Below, piece by piece: positions 1 to 7,581 of a stretch of 27,531 nt of DNA. The stretch's first letter is position 1. Each line of letters starts with the position of its first letter. The notes under the pieces are model-generated. The model did not search any database and was not told the DNA's origin. It was given only the letters and a program-made list of their open reading frames with translations. Both the position numbers and the translations under genes were made by a program. Source of the stretch: Fluviibacter sp048859965 (GTDB lineage: Bacteria > Pseudomonadota > Gammaproteobacteria > Burkholderiales > Rhodocyclaceae); the NCBI GenBank assembly GCA_048859965.1, contig JBLIZO010000017.1, forward strand, positions 1 to 27,531, read 5' to 3'.

Positions 1-7
1 TAAGTGT

Positions 8-13
8 TCCTTT
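8..13 (-). promoter_or_regulatory. Ribosome-binding site of a gene starting just outside the window
   Basis: On the minus strand the last bases before the window edge read GAAAGGAACACTTA. AAGGA would sit seven bases before a start codon located at the first bases beyond position 1. Because it lies directly downstream of hemP, a minus-strand gene such as a TonB-dependent receptor is a reasonable guess, but no coding sequence of it is in the window. Confidence 0.4.
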
Positions 14-60
14 CGGGTGACAACACTGGCTGGCTACGTCATTGGCTGGCTGTGTTCAAA

Positions 61-96
61 GTTTGGCAAGGCGACATCGGCCTATCGGCGCCAAAC
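61..96 (-). other. Inverted repeat downstream of hemP
   Basis: GTTTGGC (61-67) pairs perfectly with GCCAAAC (90-96) around a 22-base GC-rich loop. It lies 28 bases after the hemP stop. On the minus strand it is followed by only CTTTG, not a real U-tract, so it is at most a weak terminator or attenuator between hemP and the next gene. It could also be a protein-binding site. Confidence 0.3.
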
Positions 97-124
97 GTTT
101 CTAACGGTGGAGAGTGTTAAATAA

Positions 125-346
125 TTACTTGGTCAAAATCAGTTTGCCGAGGCGGGTTGCCCGCAGCACATAAGAAACGCCCTCATGGTCGATGACCAGG
201 CTGGCGCCCCCCCCCAGCAAGGCACGGCTGTTGATCCGACGCACACGTTCGACAACCGGCGCGGTCTTGTCGGGCTCTGCGGTCGTCGGCACCACCGCCT
301 GAATCAGGCGCGGCGCAAGACTATGACGGGGGGATTTGATGCTCAT
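125..346 (-). CDS. hemP: HemP/HmuP-family hemin uptake protein
   Basis: This 73-residue protein matches the small HemP (HmuP) family, which accompanies haem and siderophore uptake genes in proteobacteria; in some relatives it acts as a regulator of the haem receptor. The family core is visible in the second half: RINSRALLGGGASLVIDHEG followed by the conserved ending YVLRATRLGKLILTK. The start at 344-346 lies 6 bases after the exbD stop and lacks a Shine-Dalgarno sequence (the preceding mRNA bases are CCUCCU), so translation probably depends on coupling with exbD. The N-terminal 30 residues are variable and a later start cannot be excluded. A run of nine G (207-215) sits in the core codons. 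Membership is clear; the molecular role is less certain. Confidence 0.85.
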   Translation of the reverse strand: MSIKSPRHSLAPRLIQAVVPTTAEPDKTAPVVERVRRINSRALLGGGASLVIDHEGVSYVLRATRLGKLILTK

Positions 347-352
347 AGGAGG

Positions 353-766
353 TTACTTGCCCGGATCGGTGACAAATCCAACTTTCTCGATGCCGGCTTT
401 ATTGGCCATCCCCATGACGTTGATCACACGTTCGTACACGACCTGTTTATCGCCGTAGATATGCACGACCGGTTGCGGATGGTGCGTGGCCATTTCAGCC
501 AGCTCTTTTTGAAGCGCTTCGTCGCTGACAGGCGCATTGTTGATGCGGTAAGCCCCTTTGGCATCCACCGCGAGTTTAACCACATCCGGCTTATCCAATT
601 GCGGTGCCGTGGAGACCTTGGGCAGATCCACCTCCATGGCGTGCTTCATGACCGGCACGGTGACGATAAAAATGATGAGCAAGACCAGCATGACGTCGAC
701 CAGCGGCGTCATGTTGATTTCGCTCATGACGTTGCCGTCGTTGTTGTCGAGTGTTCCAAAAGCCAT
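353..766 (-). CDS. exbD: Biopolymer transport protein ExbD
   Basis: ExbD works with ExbB in the inner membrane to convert proton-motive force into TonB movement that drives outer-membrane receptors. The 137-residue protein has a short cytoplasmic N-terminus with the conserved SEINMTPLVDVMLVLLIIF stretch. This includes the essential membrane Asp (the D of LVDVML, about residue 24) in the single transmembrane helix, followed by a periplasmic domain with VVHIYGDKQVVYERVINVM. I chose ATG at 764-766, nine bases after AAGGG; a TTG at 775 in the same frame is a less likely start. It follows exbB by 12 bases and precedes hemP by 6, so the genes are co-transcribed. Confidence 0.95.
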   Translation of the reverse strand: MAFGTLDNNDGNVMSEINMTPLVDVMLVLLIIFIVTVPVMKHAMEVDLPKVSTAPQLDKPDVVKLAVDAKGAYRINNAPVSDEALQKELAEMATHHPQPVVHIYGDKQVVYERVINVMGMANKAGIEKVGFVTDPGK

Positions 767-778
767 GGCGGTCAACCC

Positions 779-1489
779 TTAGCCGGCAACGCGGCGTACG
801 ACTTGCGGACGCTCGACGCGATTACCGGTGACAAAGTAGGCATGCAGATCGTAGGCGAAACGGTTGAGCTTGCCGACAATAAAGGCGTTGCCGCGCACCA
901 GAGCGTTGTAGCCCAGTACCGCCGGAATGGCGACGGCCAGACCGAAGGCGGTCATGATGAGCGCCTCGCCGACCGGACCGGCCACTTTGTCCAGCCCCGC
1001 ACTACCGGCATCACTGATGGTCAACAGGGCATGGTAGATCCCCCAGACCGTCCCGAAGAGACCCACGAATGGCGCTGTCGAACCAATCGAGGCAAGCAGC
1101 GCCAGGCCGTGGCTGAGTCGATCCTTGGCATCGTCAATGGCGTTGCTCAGGCTACCGGTCATCCAGTCGTTCAGATCCAGCGAGTCGTGCAGCTGTTTGT
1201 CGCTGTGACGGTGATGCTGCATGGCGCTTTGCCCTTCGACGGCCAGTAGCTTGAAGGGATTGGGCTGGCCCGGTTCGGCATCGAGTGCCTTGATGCCCTG
1301 TTCAAAGTCGGTGCTGTGCCAGAAACTCTGCAGCGCAGCCGCCTGCTTTTTGGCGCGCTGCACCCCCAACCCTTTAACGATGATAACGGTCCAGGAAATG
1401 ATGGACATGACCAGCAATACCAGCGCCGTGATTGCGATCACGACGCCGCCGGATTGAAGCATATGAAAAATACCAAGCTGTTCGTTCAT
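779..1489 (-). CDS. exbB: Biopolymer transport protein ExbB (MotA/TolQ/ExbB family)
   Basis: A 236-residue proton-channel subunit of the TonB-ExbB-ExbD complex. Three hydrophobic segments are visible: about residues 15-38 (GGVVIAITALVLLVMSIISW), about 135-157 containing the family signature GLFGTVWGIYHAL, and about 175-195 (EALIMTAFGLAVAIPAVLGY). A large cytoplasmic loop lies between the first two, as in the family. The length agrees with ExbB from other betaproteobacteria. The ATG at 1487-1489 has AAGG upstream at a nine-base spacing. tonB lies 55 bases upstream and exbD follows at once, giving the usual tonB-exbB-exbD order. Confidence 0.95.
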   Translation of the reverse strand: MNEQLGIFHMLQSGGVVIAITALVLLVMSIISWTVIIVKGLGVQRAKKQAAALQSFWHSTDFEQGIKALDAEPGQPNPFKLLAVEGQSAMQHHRHSDKQLHDSLDLNDWMTGSLSNAIDDAKDRLSHGLALLASIGSTAPFVGLFGTVWGIYHALLTISDAGSAGLDKVAGPVGEALIMTAFGLAVAIPAVLGYNALVRGNAFIVGKLNRFAYDLHAYFVTGNRVERPQVVRRVAG

Positions 1490-1544
1490 GCTGACTGACC
1501 TTGTGATATTGAATAAGAAAGAAGAGCGCGTGGATCAGAGCGGA

Positions 1545-2150
1545 TCAGGGTTGATCCAGTGAGAAGCGAATCGGGAGCTGATAGCACATGGGCACCGCCT
1601 GACCGCCCTTGCGTGCCGGGTGACAGCGCCAGCGTTGTACCGTGTCGCTGGCCGCACGATCCAGCCGTTGATAGCCCGAGGTTTTGGCAATATCCACGGT
1701 ATCGACACCCCCCGTTGCAGCCACGCAAACTTTCAGCAAGACCGTGCCCTGCTCACCCTTGCTGCGACTGACTGACGGATAGGGCGGCTTCGGGTTATGC
1801 AGATCCGAGGCGCTGGCATCGGGCATGTGCACAGGCGCGGCGGCCGGATCACCATCCACGGTTTTAGTTGCTGCCTGCTCCTGTGCAATGGCTTTGTCTT
1901 TGGTGGCGACCTTGTCCTTCTTTTCCTGACGCTGGTCGCGCACGGCTTGATTCTTGATCGTCTGCACCAACGCCGAGGATTCCCGCTCGACCATTTCGGC
2001 CATCATGACGATCGGTTCCGGATGCACGGCAAACAGCACCGCCCAAAAGGCCAATAGCAGCAAAGCCACAATGTGGGCAGCCGTGACGGCTGCGGCCGTT
2101 TTGCGGGTCGTGCCGTGATCCGGGTCCGAGAAGAATGTCGTCATGCTCAT
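1545..2150 (-). CDS. tonB: Energy transducer TonB
   Basis: TonB spans the periplasm and transmits energy to TonB-dependent receptors. The 201-residue protein has one N-terminal membrane anchor (about residues 22-45, VTAAHIVALLLLAFWAVLFA). A charged linker follows, rich in Lys, Asp, Gln and Ala in place of a long Pro-Lys repeat. The C-terminal TonB domain has PPYPSVSRSKGEQGTVLLKV and a SGYQRLDRAASDTVQRWR helix. The open frame runs upstream to 2339, but the ATG at 2148-2150 has GGAG eleven bases before it and puts the anchor where expected. ATG 2144 is an alternative. Three cysteines in the C-terminal domain are somewhat unusual. It sits 34 bases after bfd. Confidence 0.9.
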   Translation of the reverse strand: MSMTTFFSDPDHGTTRKTAAAVTAAHIVALLLLAFWAVLFAVHPEPIVMMAEMVERESSALVQTIKNQAVRDQRQEKKDKVATKDKAIAQEQAATKTVDGDPAAAPVHMPDASASDLHNPKPPYPSVSRSKGEQGTVLLKVCVAATGGVDTVDIAKTSGYQRLDRAASDTVQRWRCHPARKGGQAVPMCYQLPIRFSLDQP

Positions 2151-2184
2151 ACGGGGTATCGCTCCCGACGCGTGCGCCCGGTGT

Positions 2185-2385
2185 TCAGGCCGCCAAGGCC
2201 AGTGCCTGGCGGGGCTGACCGGCTGCGGCATGCTGTCGCAGATACTGGCGGGCGCAATCGCGGCAGTTACCGCACTGGCTACCGACCGACAGCAGACGAT
2301 GCAAATCTTCCATGGTGCCGGCGCCATCGTTGATGGCATGGCAAAGCTGCTTGTCAGTGACTGCGTTGCAAATACAGATATACAT
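2185..2385 (-). CDS. bfd: Bacterioferritin-associated ferredoxin
   Basis: Bfd is a small cytoplasmic [2Fe-2S] ferredoxin that reduces the iron core of bacterioferritin to release Fe2+ under iron starvation. The 66-residue protein shows the BFD ligand pattern: Cys4 and Cys6 in MYICICN, and Cys38 and Cys41 in GSQCGNC, with the helical ARQYL segment after it. GAGG lies about six bases before the start. It is the first minus-strand gene next to the Fur-box region, so iron limitation should induce it together with tonB-exbBD-hemP. No bacterioferritin gene is in the window. Confidence 0.93.
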   Translation of the reverse strand: MYICICNAVTDKQLCHAINDGAGTMEDLHRLLSVGSQCGNCRDCARQYLRQHAAAGQPRQALALAA

Positions 2386-2426
2386 GCCGCACCTCTGCTG
2401 GGTTATTGAGGGGTTGGAGACCGAAC

Positions 2427-2452
2427 TTTATACGAATGAGAATGATTGTCAA
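2427..2452 (-). promoter_or_regulatory. Probable promoter of bfd-tonB-exbBD-hemP
   Basis: The minus strand carries a consensus -35 TTGACA (2447-2452) and a TATAAA at 2427-2432. The 14-base spacing is short; TAAAGT two bases further on gives 16. The Fur box lies between them, where bound Fur would block RNA polymerase. The -10 assignment is uncertain. Confidence 0.45.
2437..2451. promoter_or_regulatory. Fur box between divergent bfd and fbpA
   Basis: TGAGAATGATTGTCA matches the 15-base Fur 7-1-7 palindrome TGATAATGATTATCA at 13 of 15 positions. It lies 52 bases before the bfd start and 64 bases before the fbpA start, between two divergent sets of iron-uptake genes. Occupancy by Fur with iron would repress both directions. 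Confidence 0.8.
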
Positions 2453-2514
2453 TAGATTTCTGATGGTAAGATGACGTCCACCACGAACTGTTCTTCGTCA
2501 CAGGAATACGCTTC

Positions 2515-3531
2515 ATGAAAAAATCCGTTTCATTCCATCGCGCCGCACTGTTCGCGATCAGCCTTGGCGGCCTGATCGCAACCCCGCTCGCCGTTGCCGA
2601 TACGGTAACGGTCTACTCCGCCCGCAATGAACAACTGATCAAGCCGCTGTTCGATGCCTATACCAAGGAAACCGGAACACAGATTCAGGTGCTGACCGAC
2701 AAGGAAGGCCCGCTGCTCGAACGCCTGAAGGCCGAAGGCGCCAAATCGCCCGCCGATGTGCTGATTACCGTGGATGCGGGTTATTTATGGCACGCCGGTC
2801 AGATGGGGGTACTGCGCCCGATCAAGTCGCCGACGCTGAACGCCAATGTCCCGGCTAACCTGCGCGACCCCAAGGGTGAATGGTATGGCCTGTCGGTACG
2901 CGCCCGCACGATCATCTATAACAAGAAGTTTGTAAACCCGTCCAGGCTTTCTACCTATGAAGCGCTGGCCGATCCGGAATGGAAGGGCAAGCTTTGCCTG
3001 CGCACTTCGAAAAAGGTTTATAACCAATCGCTGGTCGCGACCATGATTGCGACGCTGGGAGAACAGAAGACGGAGGCGGTGGTTCGCGGCTGGGTCGCCA
3101 ACCTGGCGACGGATGTCTTTGCCGACGATAGTGCCCTGATCCGGGCGGTCGCGGCGGGTCAATGCGATGTGGGTATTGTGAACACCTATTACCTGGCACG
3201 GGAACTCGACAAGAACCCGAACCTGCCGGTCGGTCTGTTCTGGGCCAACCAGAAAGAGCGCGGCGTGCATGTCAACATTTCCGGTGCCGGGGTGACCAAA
3301 CACGCCCCCAATCCGGTCGGCGGCCAGAAGCTGATCGAGTGGCTTTCCGGTGACACGGCGCAGGGCATCTACACCAATGACGACTTTGAGTACCCGGTGA
3401 ACCCCAAAATCAAGCCTGACTCGATTATTCGCCATTGGGGCCCGTTCAAAATGGATCTGATCAACGTGTCGAAAGCTGGCGAATTGCAGGGCGCGGCAAC
3501 ACGCCTGATGGACCGGGCCGGCTACCGCTGA
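2515..3531 (+). CDS. fbpA: Ferric iron ABC transporter, periplasmic binding protein (FbpA/FutA type)
   Basis: Binds Fe3+ in the periplasm and delivers it to FbpBC. The 338-residue precursor has a Sec signal peptide with likely cleavage after Ala28 (LAVA|DTV). The mature start VTVYSARNEQ and the segments RARTIIYNK and NTYYLARE are typical of class II ferric-binding proteins. Tyr225 and Tyr226 match the paired iron-ligand tyrosines, and Tyr34 and Tyr135 are further candidates. AGGA precedes the ATG by eight bases. It is followed after three bases by the permease, and the Fur box lies upstream. Metal specificity is inferred from the family and context. Confidence 0.92.
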   Translation: MKKSVSFHRAALFAISLGGLIATPLAVADTVTVYSARNEQLIKPLFDAYTKETGTQIQVLTDKEGPLLERLKAEGAKSPADVLITVDAGYLWHAGQMGVLRPIKSPTLNANVPANLRDPKGEWYGLSVRARTIIYNKKFVNPSRLSTYEALADPEWKGKLCLRTSKKVYNQSLVATMIATLGEQKTEAVVRGWVANLATDVFADDSALIRAVAAGQCDVGIVNTYYLARELDKNPNLPVGLFWANQKERGVHVNISGAGVTKHAPNPVGGQKLIEWLSGDTAQGIYTNDDFEYPVNPKIKPDSIIRHWGPFKMDLINVSKAGELQGAATRLMDRAGYR

Positions 3532-3534
3532 TCG

Positions 3535-5160
3535 ATGCAGTCGGCAGCCCGTTCTTTACGACAGCTTGGTCGAGGCCCCTGGCGGGCCTTGCCCATCGCT
3601 GGGCTGACGCTGGTGCCGCTACTGGTGGTGCTGGCGTCGGCGTTCGAGCCACAGCCGGCGGTCTGGTCGCATCTTGCCGAGTATGTCCTGCCGAGCGTGC
3701 TGAAGAACACGCTGATCCTGTTATTGGGTGTCGGCATCGGCGTACTGTTACTCGGTGTGACGCTGGCCTGGCTGACTGCGGTCTGCGATTTTCCCGGCCG
3801 ACGGTTGTTTGCCTGGAGCCTGATGCTGCCACTGGCCATGCCGGCTTATGTGCTCGCCTTTGTGCAAGTCGGCCTGCTGGACTTTACGGGGCCGGTGCAG
3901 ACGCTGCTGCGAGCCTGGCTTGGCGATTCGCGCTGGTTTCCGCCCATCCGCTCAACCGGCGGCGTGATTCTGGTGCTGACGCTGGCCTTTTACCCTTATG
4001 TCTATCTGCTGGCGCGTAATGCTTTCATCACGCAGGGGATGCGCGCCATTGAAGCCGCGCAGGCGCTTGGCTACACCCGGGTGCAGGCGTTCTGGAAAGT
4101 GGCGTTGCCGATGGCGCGTCCATGGATCGCCGGAGGTCTGACGCTGGCGCTGATGGAAACACTGGCCGATTTTGGCAGCGTGTCGATTTTCAGTTTTGAC
4201 ACGTTCACCACGGCAATTTACAAAGCCTGGTTCGCGCTGTTCAATCTGCCGGCGGCCAGCCAACTGGCCTCGTTGCTGGTGCTGTTCGTCCTGGTTCTGG
4301 CGGCGGTGGATCAACGACTTCGCCACAATCGTCGCTACGCGGCGAAACATTTCAGCCCCGGCCGGATCGCGCTCAAGGGGATCGCCCGTTGGGGCGCCAC
4401 GCTGTTTTGCGGCACCATTTTGGCGGTCGCCTTTGCAATCCCCGTCGTTCAACTGCTGGTCTGGGTCAGCGAGGTCTGGCGTGCGGACTTTGATGCGCGC
4501 TATCCGCTGTTCCTATGGCACTCTGTCTGGCTGGCCAGTCTGGCCGCGCTTCTGGTCGCAGCGCTCGGACTCCTGCTGAGTGCGATTCGTCTGCATCACC
4601 GCGACAGCCTGACGCAGGCCATCGTGCGTCTGGCAACCCTTGGCTACGCGATTCCCGGCACGGTCCTGGCGGTAGGGGTGTTTATTCCGATTGCCTGGCT
4701 CGATAACCGTCTGGCCGATCTGACCACCTTGTTCGGCATGGACTCGGTACAGATCCTCAAGGGCTCGCTGGCCGTGATGCTGCTGGCGCTGGCCGCCCGC
4801 TTTCTGGCCGTAGCCTTCCAGCCGATCGACGCGGCCATGCAACGCATTACGCCCAATCAGAACAACGCGGCGCGCGCCCTGGGTCTCAGCCCCCGCCAGA
4901 CGTTGTTCCGGTTGCAACTGCCGATGGTGCGTGGTGGGCTGTTGACGGCGATTCTGATCGTATTCGTTGACGTGATGAAGGAAATGCCCATCACGTTGAT
5001 GACCCGCCCCTTTGGCTGGGACACGCTGGCGGTGCGTGTCTTCGAGATGACCTCGGAGGGTATGTGGGAGCGCGCCGCACTGCCGAGTCTGGCGATTGTG
5101 CTGACCGGGTTGCTGCCGGTCATTCTGCTGGTCAAAAAATCCGAAATCAGTTTGCACTGA
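3535..5160 (+). CDS. fbpB: Ferric iron ABC transporter, fused permease (FbpB type)
   Basis: A 541-residue inner-membrane permease with two BPD_transp_1 halves of about 250 residues each, making a complete pore in one chain, as is usual for FbpB/AfuB. An EAA-like coupling loop is visible in each half: AIEAAQALGYTRVQAFWKVA near residue 175, and NNAARALGLSPRQTLFRLQL near residue 450. Both are followed by PMxR. About twelve hydrophobic helices can be counted. The ATG lies three bases after the fbpA stop and has no good ribosome-binding site, suggesting coupled translation. Confidence 0.92.
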   Translation: MQSAARSLRQLGRGPWRALPIAGLTLVPLLVVLASAFEPQPAVWSHLAEYVLPSVLKNTLILLLGVGIGVLLLGVTLAWLTAVCDFPGRRLFAWSLMLPLAMPAYVLAFVQVGLLDFTGPVQTLLRAWLGDSRWFPPIRSTGGVILVLTLAFYPYVYLLARNAFITQGMRAIEAAQALGYTRVQAFWKVALPMARPWIAGGLTLALMETLADFGSVSIFSFDTFTTAIYKAWFALFNLPAASQLASLLVLFVLVLAAVDQRLRHNRRYAAKHFSPGRIALKGIARWGATLFCGTILAVAFAIPVVQLLVWVSEVWRADFDARYPLFLWHSVWLASLAALLVAALGLLLSAIRLHHRDSLTQAIVRLATLGYAIPGTVLAVGVFIPIAWLDNRLADLTTLFGMDSVQILKGSLAVMLLALAARFLAVAFQPIDAAMQRITPNQNNAARALGLSPRQTLFRLQLPMVRGGLLTAILIVFVDVMKEMPITLMTRPFGWDTLAVRVFEMTSEGMWERAALPSLAIVLTGLLPVILLVKKSEISLH

Positions 5161-5168
5161 CAACACTT

Positions 5169-6233
5169 ATGACGACGCATGCCTTAATTCTGGATTCAGT
5201 GGTGCTGGGTTACGACGAACGTATCGTCGTCAACGACCTGTCGTTGATGCTGGCGCCGGGCGAGATTGGTTGCCTGCTCGGCGGCTCCGGTTGTGGCAAG
5301 ACCACGGTGCTGCGGGCAATTGCCGGTTTTGAACCACTGCAGGCCGGGCGCATTGGCATTAACGGCCAATGGGTCAGCGAAGCGACATGGCAGCAACCAC
5401 CTGAAACCCGCCGCATCGGCATGGTTTTCCAGGACTATGCGCTTTTCCCGCATCTGTCGGTTGCCGACAATGTGGCGTTTGGCCTGCGCCGCCTGTCACG
5501 CGACCAACGACGCCAACGGGTGGCCGAGATGCTGGCGCTGGTTGGTCTGGAGCACGCCGATCGTCGCTACCCGCACGAACTGTCCGGTGGGCAACAACAG
5601 CGCGTCGCCCTGGCCCGGGCACTGGCGCCGAAGCCGGCCTTGTTGCTCATGGACGAACCTTTCTCCAACCTGGATGTCGAATTACGTGAACGGCTGTCCA
5701 TTGATGTGCACGCCATTCTCAAAGCCACCGGTACCACGGGCCTGCTGGTCACGCACAATCAGCAGGAGGCCTTTGCCATGGCAGATCGCATTGGTGTGAT
5801 GTTGAACGGCCAGTTGCAACAGTGGGGTACGCCCTACGCGCTGTATCACGAACCGGCAAGCCGCTACATCGCCACCTTTGTCGGCGATGGCGTGTTTCTG
5901 CCCGCTCGGATACATGGCCAGAACTGCGTCGATTTCGAGCTGGGCAAGCTCTGCCGTATCCAACCGGTAGACATTGCCGAACACGGTCAGGTGGATGTTC
6001 TGATCCGCCCCGACGATATTCAGCATGACGATACAAGCCCGGTTCGCGCCAGGGTGATCGACCGCATCTTCCGAGGCGCCGCATTTCTGTACACACTGGA
6101 GCTGCCTTCCGGCAACCGGGTTTTATCGCTCGTACCGAGCCACCACGATCACCCTGTCGGCGAGATGATTGGCATACGCCTGGAGATCGATCATCTCGTC
6201 GCGTTCCCCCAGACGGGTACGACCGATGTTTGA
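5169..6233 (+). CDS. fbpC: Ferric iron ABC transporter, ATP-binding protein (FbpC type)
   Basis: The 354-residue ATPase powers FbpB. Visible motifs: Walker A GGSGCGKT at 38-45, Q-loop VFQDYALFPHLSV near 87-97, ABC signature LSGGQQQR at 138-145, Walker B LLLMDEP near 158-164, and the H-loop in LLVTHNQQEAF. The 120-residue C-terminal extension fits the TOBE-type regulatory domain of the iron/spermidine family. The frame is open further upstream inside fbpB, but ATG at 5169, eight bases after the fbpB stop, gives the standard N-terminus MTTHALILDSV. It ends the importer operon. Confidence 0.93.
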   Translation: MTTHALILDSVVLGYDERIVVNDLSLMLAPGEIGCLLGGSGCGKTTVLRAIAGFEPLQAGRIGINGQWVSEATWQQPPETRRIGMVFQDYALFPHLSVADNVAFGLRRLSRDQRRQRVAEMLALVGLEHADRRYPHELSGGQQQRVALARALAPKPALLLMDEPFSNLDVELRERLSIDVHAILKATGTTGLLVTHNQQEAFAMADRIGVMLNGQLQQWGTPYALYHEPASRYIATFVGDGVFLPARIHGQNCVDFELGKLCRIQPVDIAEHGQVDVLIRPDDIQHDDTSPVRARVIDRIFRGAAFLYTLELPSGNRVLSLVPSHHDHPVGEMIGIRLEIDHLVAFPQTGTTDV

Positions 6234-6293
6234 CGCCATTCATTGGCGGTGGGTAGGCCAGCCGCATTGTTAACGGCCGATTTTCAACAGCAC

Positions 6294-6330
6294 CAAAACA
6301 AGTGGCCCACCCCTTGCGGGGTGGGCCACT
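6294..6330 (-). terminator. Rho-independent terminator of the cytochrome c peroxidase gene
   Basis: A perfect 13-base stem, AGTGGCCCACCCC (6301-6313) with GGGGTGGGCCACT (6318-6330) and a TTGC loop, is followed on the minus strand by TGTTTTGG. It begins 20 bases after the peroxidase stop. The plus-strand side lacks a T-run, so it mainly serves the minus-strand gene and gives weaker protection after fbpC. Confidence 0.85.
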
Positions 6331-6350
6331 CGCAATCGACCGAGATCGGC

Positions 6351-7415
6351 TTACTGCTTGGCGGATTTCGCCGGCTTGGCATCAAACGGCTGCGGACTCG
6401 GTGTGTCCGGACCCGAAGGCGGCAACTGCGGCAGCGCGAAACTCGGCTGATCCCCCGTGAGCGATTTCAGGAATGCGACGATGTCGGCGTTTTCTTCCTT
6501 GGTGAAATTCTTACCCAGTTGGATACGGCCCATGATTTCCACAGCCTGCGACAATGTTTTGGCCTCGCCATCATGGAAGTACGGATAGGTCAGCTCAATA
6601 TTACGCAATGTCGGGACCTTGAAGTTGAAGCGGTCGGCGTCTTTGCCCGTCACGCCTGCACGACCTTGCGCATCCTTACCGGCGCCTTTGTACGGCTCGA
6701 CGATACCGAACTTCTGGAACGAGTTGCCACCCACGGCCGGTCCATTGTGGCAGGCAACACAGCCACTGCTTTTGAACAGTTCAAAACCACGTACCTGCTG
6801 TTCGGTCAGCGCATTCTTGTCGCCCCGGAGCCATTTGTCGAAAGGCGCGTTCGGCGTCACCAGCGTTTCTTCAAAGGCGGCGATCGCCTTGGTCACTTCG
6901 TCAATGGTGATCTTGTCGGTACCAAAAACGCGCTTGAATGCTTCGACATAACCCGGGATGGTGGCCAGGGTTTTGACAGCCAACTCATGCGTGAAGCCCA
7001 TTTCGCCCGGATTCGCAATCGGGCCCGCGGCCTGCGCCTTGAGATCGCCGGCACGACCATCCCAGAATTGAGCAACGTTCAGGCTGGAATTCAACACCGT
7101 TGGCGCGCTGATCGGACCCTGCGCCCACTTGTGACCGATCGAGGTCGGCAGGTTGTCGGTACCGCCCATCGACAGGTTATGGCACGAGTTACACGAGATG
7201 AAGCCCGACTTCGACAATCGCGGGTCGAAGTAAAGCTGCTTACCCAGTTCAACCAGTGCCGGATTCGTCACATTGACGGGGTTAATCGGCTGAATCGGTT
7301 CATCGGTCATCGGCTTGCCGAGCGCTGCCGTTTTCGGTGCTTCGGCCTTCTGACCGCAGCCAACGAGTACTGCCATAGCGGCCGTCAGCACCAGTGTGGA
7401 AATTTTCATTTTCAT
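6351..7415 (-). CDS. ccpA: Di-haem cytochrome c peroxidase (lipoprotein)
   Basis: Reduces hydrogen peroxide to water in the periplasm with electrons from small cytochromes. The 354-residue protein carries two CXXCH haem sites, Cys75-Cys78-His79 (CNSCH) and Cys219-Cys222-His223 (CVACH). It also has the family segments FWDGRAGDLK, NPGEMGF (Met139, a likely axial ligand) and TVLNSSLNVAQ. The N-terminus ends in a lipobox LVGC with Cys20, so it is probably lipid-anchored rather than freely soluble. GGAG lies seven bases before the ATG. It is transcribed away from oxyR, with FNR-like and OxyR-like sites between them and a strong terminator after it. MauG-type homologues share this architecture, but the peroxidase call is favoured by context. 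Confidence 0.92.
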   Translation of the reverse strand: MKMKISTLVLTAAMAVLVGCGQKAEAPKTAALGKPMTDEPIQPINPVNVTNPALVELGKQLYFDPRLSKSGFISCNSCHNLSMGGTDNLPTSIGHKWAQGPISAPTVLNSSLNVAQFWDGRAGDLKAQAAGPIANPGEMGFTHELAVKTLATIPGYVEAFKRVFGTDKITIDEVTKAIAAFEETLVTPNAPFDKWLRGDKNALTEQQVRGFELFKSSGCVACHNGPAVGGNSFQKFGIVEPYKGAGKDAQGRAGVTGKDADRFNFKVPTLRNIELTYPYFHDGEAKTLSQAVEIMGRIQLGKNFTKEENADIVAFLKSLTGDQPSFALPQLPPSGPDTPSPQPFDAKPAKSAKQ

Positions 7416-7445
7416 GGGGTTACTCCTTCACAATTTCGTGTTGAC

Positions 7446-7490
7446 GTTGTACCAGCCTCGGCCAAAAAACACTTTGACATTGGTCAAAGT
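7446..7490 (-). promoter_or_regulatory. FNR/ANR-type site with -10 element, ccpA promoter
   Basis: ACTTTGAC-ATTG-GTCAAAGT (7471-7490) is a perfect 8-base inverted repeat containing TTGAC-N4-GTCAA, the CRP/FNR-family pattern. If the centre (7480.5) is placed at -41.5 for the minus-strand gene, the start site falls on A at 7439 and the -10 hexamer falls exactly on TACAAC (7446-7451). That is the geometry of a class II FNR-activated promoter. Peroxidase genes of this family are known to be controlled by FNR/ANR in other proteobacteria. Confidence 0.6.
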
Positions 7491-7506
7491 CACTCATTCG
7501 ATTTGG

Positions 7507-7536
7507 CTATAGATCGAATCAAATCTTTCTATAGAT
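7507..7536. promoter_or_regulatory. Candidate OxyR operator
   Basis: CTATAGAT occurs twice (7507-7514 and 7529-7536), exactly 22 bases apart. This places ATAG at 7509 and 7531 with the 22-base period of the OxyR tetramer site (ATAG-N7-CTAT-N7-ATAG-N7-CTAT). The intervening CTAT quarters are degenerate. The site lies 46 bases upstream of oxyR and 92 bases upstream of ccpA. Confidence 0.6.
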
Positions 7537-7581
7537 ACAACAGACAGCGCTGCGTTATCGTGTGCGGCAGGGGGAAACAGA

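Noticed and set aside
185..1249. Long plus-strand open frame (354 codons) opposite exbB, exbD and hemP
   Set aside because: Its translation is rich in His, Arg, Gln and Asp with no family pattern and no ribosome-binding site. It is the complement of well-supported genes.
6234..6248. Small hairpin CGCCA-TTCAT-TGGCG right after fbpC
   Set aside because: The stem is only five bases and has no T-run, which is not enough to call it an fbpC terminator.
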